Below, piece after piece: positions 34,445 to 38,479 of a stretch of 38,479 nucleotides of DNA. The notes below the pieces were generated by a model. The model was not told the DNA's origin. It ran no database searches and saw only the letters and a list, made by a program, of their open reading frames with translations. Both the position numbers and the translations under genes were made by a program. How positions within the stretch are numbered: the stretch's first letter is position 1; the number at the start of each line of letters is the position of its first letter. Source of the DNA: Clostridia bacterium (GTDB taxonomy: Bacteria; Bacillota; Clostridia; Lachnospirales; Lachnospiraceae); NCBI GenBank assembly GCA_029101305.1, contig JAQXQS010000003.1, forward strand, positions 1 through 38,479, in the 5' to 3' direction.

Positions 34445-34724
34445 ATAGAGCCCTTTCTTGATCAAAATGATGTAGTGTAGTAATGCAGTTCCCTGCTTGG
34501 AAGAGTCAGTTATCTGTAATCAGGTTATCAAAACATATTACAGGCAGTTTGTCAAGTGTGAAGAAAATTGCAAATATAATAATATTCTGAAATGATTATT
34601 GTTTTGTAATTTAAAACTTTTTTCGGATTCAAAATAACCGCCACTTGTTTTAGTAATCTGCTTGTGTTAAACTTTTGAAAGTATACGAAAAAGAATGTTA
34701 AACGAAAAGAGGATATTTTAATAT

Positions 34725-35636
34725 ATGTTAGATGTTTGTCTGGTAGGAACCGGAGGTATGATGCCACTTCCAAGAAGATGGCTGACAGCCCTGATGACCC
34801 GTTATAATGGCAGCAGCCTTCTGATCGACTGCGGTGAGGGAACACAGGTGGCGATTAAAGAAAAAGGATGGAGCTTCAAGCCTATTGACGTGATCTGTTT
34901 TACCCATTATCATGGAGACCACATTAGCGGACTTCCGGGCCTTCTTCTTACAATGGGAAACGCGGAGCGGACAGAGCCGCTGACACTTATTGGCCCCAAA
35001 GGACTGGAGCGGGTGGTAAATGCACTTCGTGTGATCGCGCCGGAGCTTCCATTTGAATTAAAATTTATTGAGATCAACGGCCCTGAACAGGTATTTGAGA
35101 TAAATGGCTACAGGATCACAGCCTTTAAGGTAAATCATAATGTACTTTGTTACGGATATTCCCTGGAGATTCTACGCCAGGGGAAATTTTCCCCGGAGCG
35201 CGCCCGTGAGAAGGGAATTCCGCTGCAGTACTGGAATCCCCTTCAGAAGGGTCAGACCATTGAGACAGATGGCGTGACTTATACACCGGATATGGTTCTG
35301 GGTCCTGCAAGAAAAGGATTGAAAGTTACCTATACTACAGATACACGTCCTACAGAATCCATTCTGAAACATGCTCCGGGATCGGATCTGTTTATCTGTG
35401 AAGGAATGTACGGCGAGGACGATAAGCAGGAGAAAGCCAGAGGCTATAAGCATATGACTTTCCGTGAGGCTGCCACTCTTGCAAAAGAGGCTAAGGTGGG
35501 AGAGATGTGGCTGACGCACTACAGTCCGTCCCTGATCCGCCCTGATGAATATATGGATATGGTACGGGAGATTTTCCCTAATGCTTATCCTGGCAAAGAT
35601 GGAAAAACAATGGAAATGAATTTCGAAGAGGATTAA
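34725..35636 (+). CDS. rnz: Ribonuclease Z
   Basis: This 303-residue metallo-beta-lactamase-fold nuclease removes 3' trailers from tRNA precursors, needed in organisms where tRNA genes lack encoded CCA (as for both tRNA-Ser genes downstream). The zinc motif is HYHGDHISGLPGLL (about 62-75); further His and Asp ligands lie in KVNHNVLCYGYSLE, TTDTRPT and WLTHYSPS. The start MLDVCLVGTGGMMPLPRRWL is the standard family N-terminus. It is followed after 3 bp by tsaD, a likely operon rnz-tsaD-ispD. The 280-bp gap upstream is very AT-rich; I see no consensus promoter there beyond weak candidates. Confidence 0.95.
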   Translation: MLDVCLVGTGGMMPLPRRWLTALMTRYNGSSLLIDCGEGTQVAIKEKGWSFKPIDVICFTHYHGDHISGLPGLLLTMGNAERTEPLTLIGPKGLERVVNALRVIAPELPFELKFIEINGPEQVFEINGYRITAFKVNHNVLCYGYSLEILRQGKFSPERAREKGIPLQYWNPLQKGQTIETDGVTYTPDMVLGPARKGLKVTYTTDTRPTESILKHAPGSDLFICEGMYGEDDKQEKARGYKHMTFREAATLAKEAKVGEMWLTHYSPSLIRPDEYMDMVREIFPNAYPGKDGKTMEMNFEED

Positions 35637-35639
35637 AAA

Positions 35640-36659
35640 ATGAAAGATACATTAATTCTTGCAATAGAGAGCTCTTGTGATGAAACTGCCGCTTCTGTGG
35701 TGAAAAATGGCAGGACGATATTATCAAATGTGATTTCTTCCCAGATTGCACTTCATACTTTATATGGAGGGGTCGTGCCGGAAATCGCATCCCGTAAACA
35801 TATTGAGAAGATCAACCAGGTTATTGAAGAGGCACTTTCTGAAGCTGATGTGACTCTGGATGATCTGGATGCGATCGGTGTCACCTATGGTCCTGGACTG
35901 GTAGGTGCGCTTCTGGTGGGAGTAGCAGAGGCTAAGGCAATTGCATACGCGAAGAAGCTTCCACTTGTGGGGGTACATCATATTGAGGGACATGTCTCCG
36001 CTAATTATATCGAACATCCGGATCTGGAACCTCCATTTCTCTGTCTGATCGTGTCAGGCGGACATACACACCTTGTCATTGTAAAGGATTATGGAGAATT
36101 TGAAATCCTTGGACGAACCAGAGACGATGCAGCAGGAGAGGCTTTTGATAAAGTTGCCCGTGCCATCGGGCTTGGCTATCCGGGAGGCCCGAAGGTGGAT
36201 AAGCTTGCCCGTGAGGGAAATCCGGATGCTATTGTTTTCCCGAAAGGAAAATTAGGCGATTGTCCCTATGACTTTAGTTTTAGCGGCGTGAAATCTGCAG
36301 TTTTGAATTACATTAATAATGCTCAGATGAAAGGCGAGGAAATTAACCGTGCCGATCTGGCCGCCTCGTTCCAGAAGTCCGTGGTAGACGTACTTGTTGA
36401 ACACACCATGCTTGCTGCAAAGGATTACCATATGGATAAGATCGCAATCGCAGGAGGCGTTGCGTCCAATGGGGCTTTAAGGGAAGCGATGATGAAGGCA
36501 TGTGAAAAGAGGGGCTATAAATTTTATCGTCCATCCCCTATTTTCTGCACAGATAATGCGGCAATGATCGGAGTTGCTGCTTATTATGAATATATAAAAG
36601 GCACACGCCACGGCTGGGACCTGAATGCAGTCCCGAACCTGAAGCTGGGGGAAAGATAA
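35640..36659 (+). CDS. tsaD: t6A synthesis transferase TsaD
   Basis: This 339-residue catalytic subunit transfers threonylcarbamoyl from its adenylate to A37 of tRNA, together with TsaB and TsaE whose genes lie 5 kb to the left. Seen: [15 protein letters not shown] at the start, the metal site [13 protein letters not shown] (HxxxH, about 111-123), [17 protein letters not shown], and [13 protein letters not shown] near the end with a DNAAMIG segment. Length and motifs are normal. It overlaps ispD by 1 bp and follows rnz by 3 bp. Confidence 0.97.
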   Translation: MKDTLILAIESSCDETAASVVKNGRTILSNVISSQIALHTLYGGVVPEIASRKHIEKINQVIEEALSEADVTLDDLDAIGVTYGPGLVGALLVGVAEAKAIAYAKKLPLVGVHHIEGHVSANYIEHPDLEPPFLCLIVSGGHTHLVIVKDYGEFEILGRTRDDAAGEAFDKVARAIGLGYPGGPKVDKLAREGNPDAIVFPKGKLGDCPYDFSFSGVKSAVLNYINNAQMKGEEINRADLAASFQKSVVDVLVEHTMLAAKDYHMDKIAIAGGVASNGALREAMMKACEKRGYKFYRPSPIFCTDNAAMIGVAAYYEYIKGTRHGWDLNAVPNLKLGER

Positions 36660-37354
36660 TGGAACAGAGCAGGTGTACGGCAATCGTTCTGGCAGCAGGA
36701 CAGGGGAAAAGGATGCACAGCAAGGTACAAAAACAGTTTCTGGAGATAGGGGGGAAGCCGGTTTTGTACTATTCTCTGCATTGTTTCCAGGAAAGTCCGC
36801 TGATTCAGGATATTATTCTGGTAACAGGAGAAGATATGATTTCCTATTGCCAAAGGGAAATTGCGGAGAAATACGGATTTACCAAGATAAGGAAAGTGAC
36901 AGCCGGGGGAAAAGAACGCTATGATTCTGTGTATGCAGGATTGTTATGCTGTGAAAATACCGATTATGTATATATTCATGACGGTGCACGGCCTTTTATC
37001 GACGAAGAGATGATTCAAAGGGGATATGAGGCAGTACGGCGTACGGGTGCCTGTGTAATGGGAATGCCATCCAAGGATACCGTCAAACTTGCGGATTCAT
37101 CCGGCTATATTAAAGAGACGCCAAATCGGAAAATTGTATGGAATATTCAGACTCCTCAGATATTTTCCTATGATCTGATACGTGAAGCTTATGAAAGTAT
37201 CCGTAAAAAAGATATGAGCAACGTGACAGATGACGCTATGGTAGTGGAACAGGAGACTGGTACTAAGATCCTTCTGGTGGAGGGTTCTTATCGGAATATT
37301 AAGATTACCACGCCGGAAGATCTGGCTGTAGCAGAGGCATTTTTGCATTATTGA
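36659..37354 (+). CDS. ispD: 2-C-methyl-D-erythritol 4-phosphate cytidylyltransferase
   Basis: This 231-residue enzyme of the MEP isoprenoid pathway makes CDP-methylerythritol from CTP and methylerythritol phosphate. The nucleotide loop VLAAGQGKRMHSKVQKQFLEIGGKPV (about 10-35) with the conserved Gly, Arg and Lys is clear, as are TAGGKERYDSVYAGL and IHDGARPFIDEE, then TVK and QTPQIF, and VTDDAMVVE. Its ATG overlaps the tsaD stop by 1 bp (TAATG), so it is translated from the same message. Confidence 0.96.
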   Translation: MEQSRCTAIVLAAGQGKRMHSKVQKQFLEIGGKPVLYYSLHCFQESPLIQDIILVTGEDMISYCQREIAEKYGFTKIRKVTAGGKERYDSVYAGLLCCENTDYVYIHDGARPFIDEEMIQRGYEAVRRTGACVMGMPSKDTVKLADSSGYIKETPNRKIVWNIQTPQIFSYDLIREAYESIRKKDMSNVTDDAMVVEQETGTKILLVEGSYRNIKITTPEDLAVAEAFLHY

Positions 37355-37384
37355 GCGAATTTTTGAAAAAAATAAAAAATCTTG

Positions 37385-37413
37385 TTGACACAAAAAGGTT
37401 TTGATGATAGAAT
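37385..37413 (+). promoter_or_regulatory. Promoter of the first tRNA-Ser
   Basis: TTGACA (37385-37390), 17 bp, TAGAAT (37408-37413). The -35 is a perfect consensus. An 82-nt leader precedes the tRNA. Confidence 0.85.
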
Positions 37414-37495
37414 ACGTTTTGCACTGACAGAGACAACCTCTTGAGTGAAGGACAACTCCTGATGTGCAGAACTGCTTTATCAGATAATTATATAT

Positions 37496-37581
37496 GGAGA
37501 GATATCGAAGTGGTCATAACGAGGCGGTCTTGAAAACCGTTTGTCCGCAAGGGCGCGTGGGTTCGAATCCCACTCTCTCCG
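37496..37581 (+). tRNA. tRNA-Ser (anticodon TGA)
   Basis: This is an 86-nt class II tRNA. The acceptor GGAGAGA pairs with TCTCTCC, the anticodon loop reads CTTGAAA with TGA, a variable arm (TTTGTCCGCAAGGGCG) follows, and the T loop is GGGTTCGAATCCC. The discriminator is G, and CCA is not encoded (CTT follows). Confidence 0.93.
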
Positions 37582-37616
37582 CTTGTTAAACACTTTAAAA
37601 TAAATTAAAAAAGTGC

Positions 37617-37645
37617 TTGACAAATAAAGAAACATCAGTTATACT
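37617..37645 (+). promoter_or_regulatory. Promoter of the second tRNA-Ser
   Basis: TTGACA (37617-37622), 17 bp, TATACT (37640-37645), placed between the two tRNA genes. Confidence 0.85.
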
Positions 37646-37709
37646 AAACGAGCTGTCGCAAGAGAGTGAATAATTAAATAAAGAACTTACTTAATAAGTA
37701 GGGCAATTT

Positions 37710-37799
37710 GGAGAAGTACCCAAGCTGGCCGAAGGGGCTCCCCTGGAAAGGGAGTAGGTCGTTACTAGCGGCGCGAGGGTTCAAATCCCTCCTTCTCCG
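37710..37799 (+). tRNA. tRNA-Ser (anticodon GGA)
   Basis: This is a 90-nt class II tRNA. The acceptor GGAGAAG pairs with CTTCTCC, the anticodon stem CTCCC/GGGAG encloses CTGGAAA with GGA, a long variable arm follows, and the T arm is GAGGGTTCAAATCCCTC. CCA is not encoded. With the preceding gene it reads UCN serine codons. Confidence 0.93.
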
Positions 37800-37835
37800 C
37801 TTCAAAGTTCTTTGAAAAGAATTTTGAAAAAGTTG

Positions 37836-37864
37836 TTGACAAACACTTGAACATATGATAATAT
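37836..37864 (+). promoter_or_regulatory. rRNA operon promoter
   Basis: TTGACA (37836-37841), 17 bp, TAATAT (37859-37864). It lies about 240 bp before the mature 16S start. Confidence 0.75.
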
Positions 37865-38101
37865 AAATAAGCTGTTTTGAAAACAACAGCGAACAACCTT
37901 GATAACTAAACAGTGAAACACATACGATTCTCGAAAATTTCTTTATACAATTCATTTTCGAATGAAAACTTTTAAAACAGTAATGACGAGAGATAACTAA
38001 GCTAGTTGGTTGTCTTGAGTGCATCAAACACTTCGTGAGCTTTGCTCACTCAGTGATGAGCAATTAAGCCGCTGCAAGCAGCGCTGAATTGCATACACAC
38101 T
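37865..38101 (+). promoter_or_regulatory. 16S rRNA leader with boxA-like sequence and processing stems
   Basis: A GCTGTT/AACAGC hairpin opens the leader (about 37871-37890). CCTTGATAACTAAACAGTG (37898-37916) resembles the boxA antitermination element of Firmicute rrn leaders. GTGAGC/GCTCAC (near 38036-38049) and a longer stem from GCAATT (38060-38065) to AATTGC (38087-38092) around CGCTG/CAGCG lie just before the 16S start. The RNase III stalk partner would be in the 16S-23S spacer, outside the window. Confidence 0.6.

Positions 38102-38479
<378 letters not shown>

Overview
The window reads as a chromosomal segment of a Gram-positive gut anaerobe of the family Lachnospiraceae, most likely Blautia or a near relative. 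This rests on the 5' part of a 16S rRNA gene at the right edge, on strong TTGACA-17-TATAAT promoters and AGGAGG-type ribosome sites, and on gene content (HprK kinase, ROK glucokinase with a CxCG zinc motif, DUF1846, YfhO). The genus is my reading of the 16S start and has not been checked by alignment.

Left part (1-13,050) is an accessory region. It opens with the 3' end of a membrane-associated family 2 glycosyltransferase and its terminator. An intact IS66-family element (515-3012, perfect 24-bp ends, three genes) follows, with a short gene remnant to its right. Next come two groups of genes with the hallmarks of anti-phage defence. Cassette A (3415-7521) has four co-directional genes: an AAA ATPase, a small PD-(D/E)xK-like nuclease, a protein with a DGQQR/DUF262-like motif, and a protein ending in a HEPN-like Rx4H motif. 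Cassette B (8390-13044) has three: a HEPN-like/SEC-C protein, an AAA ATPase, and an HNH nuclease overlapping it by 4 bp, the last two resembling Septu PtuA/PtuB. Between the cassettes lie a perfect 17-bp inverted repeat, an unassigned small ORF and fragments of an Rpn-type nuclease and a DUF2971 protein, which looks like a recombination scar. Cassette A is my best candidate for an undescribed system.

Middle part (13,074-17,434) holds an atypical shikimate dehydrogenase-family gene, a YaeR-type VOC protein, a HipA-kinase-like protein with its catalytic Asn/Asp exchanged, and an AlbA_2/Schlafen-type regulator. The regulator's promoter spacer is a CTTT-rich pyrimidine tract followed by a 31-nt all-purine tract.

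Right part (17,470-38,479) is core genome: DUF1846 (minus), ftsH, uvrC, hprK, glucokinase, a class A penicillin-binding protein (minus), yigZ, ppiB (minus), tsaE-tsaB-rimI, a YfhO membrane protein (minus), rnz-tsaD-ispD, two tRNA-Ser genes (TGA, GGA) and the start of an rRNA operon. tsaE, tsaB and tsaD supply three components of the t6A tRNA-modification machinery. hprK and glucokinase form a sugar-sensing pair. Several non-coding details stand out: divergent ppiB/tsaE promoters sharing one symmetric -10, short tandem repeats that begin at the stop codons of tsaE and tsaB, a terminator-like hairpin directly before the uvrC ribosome site, and a 27-bp in-frame repeat array in the ftsH tail.
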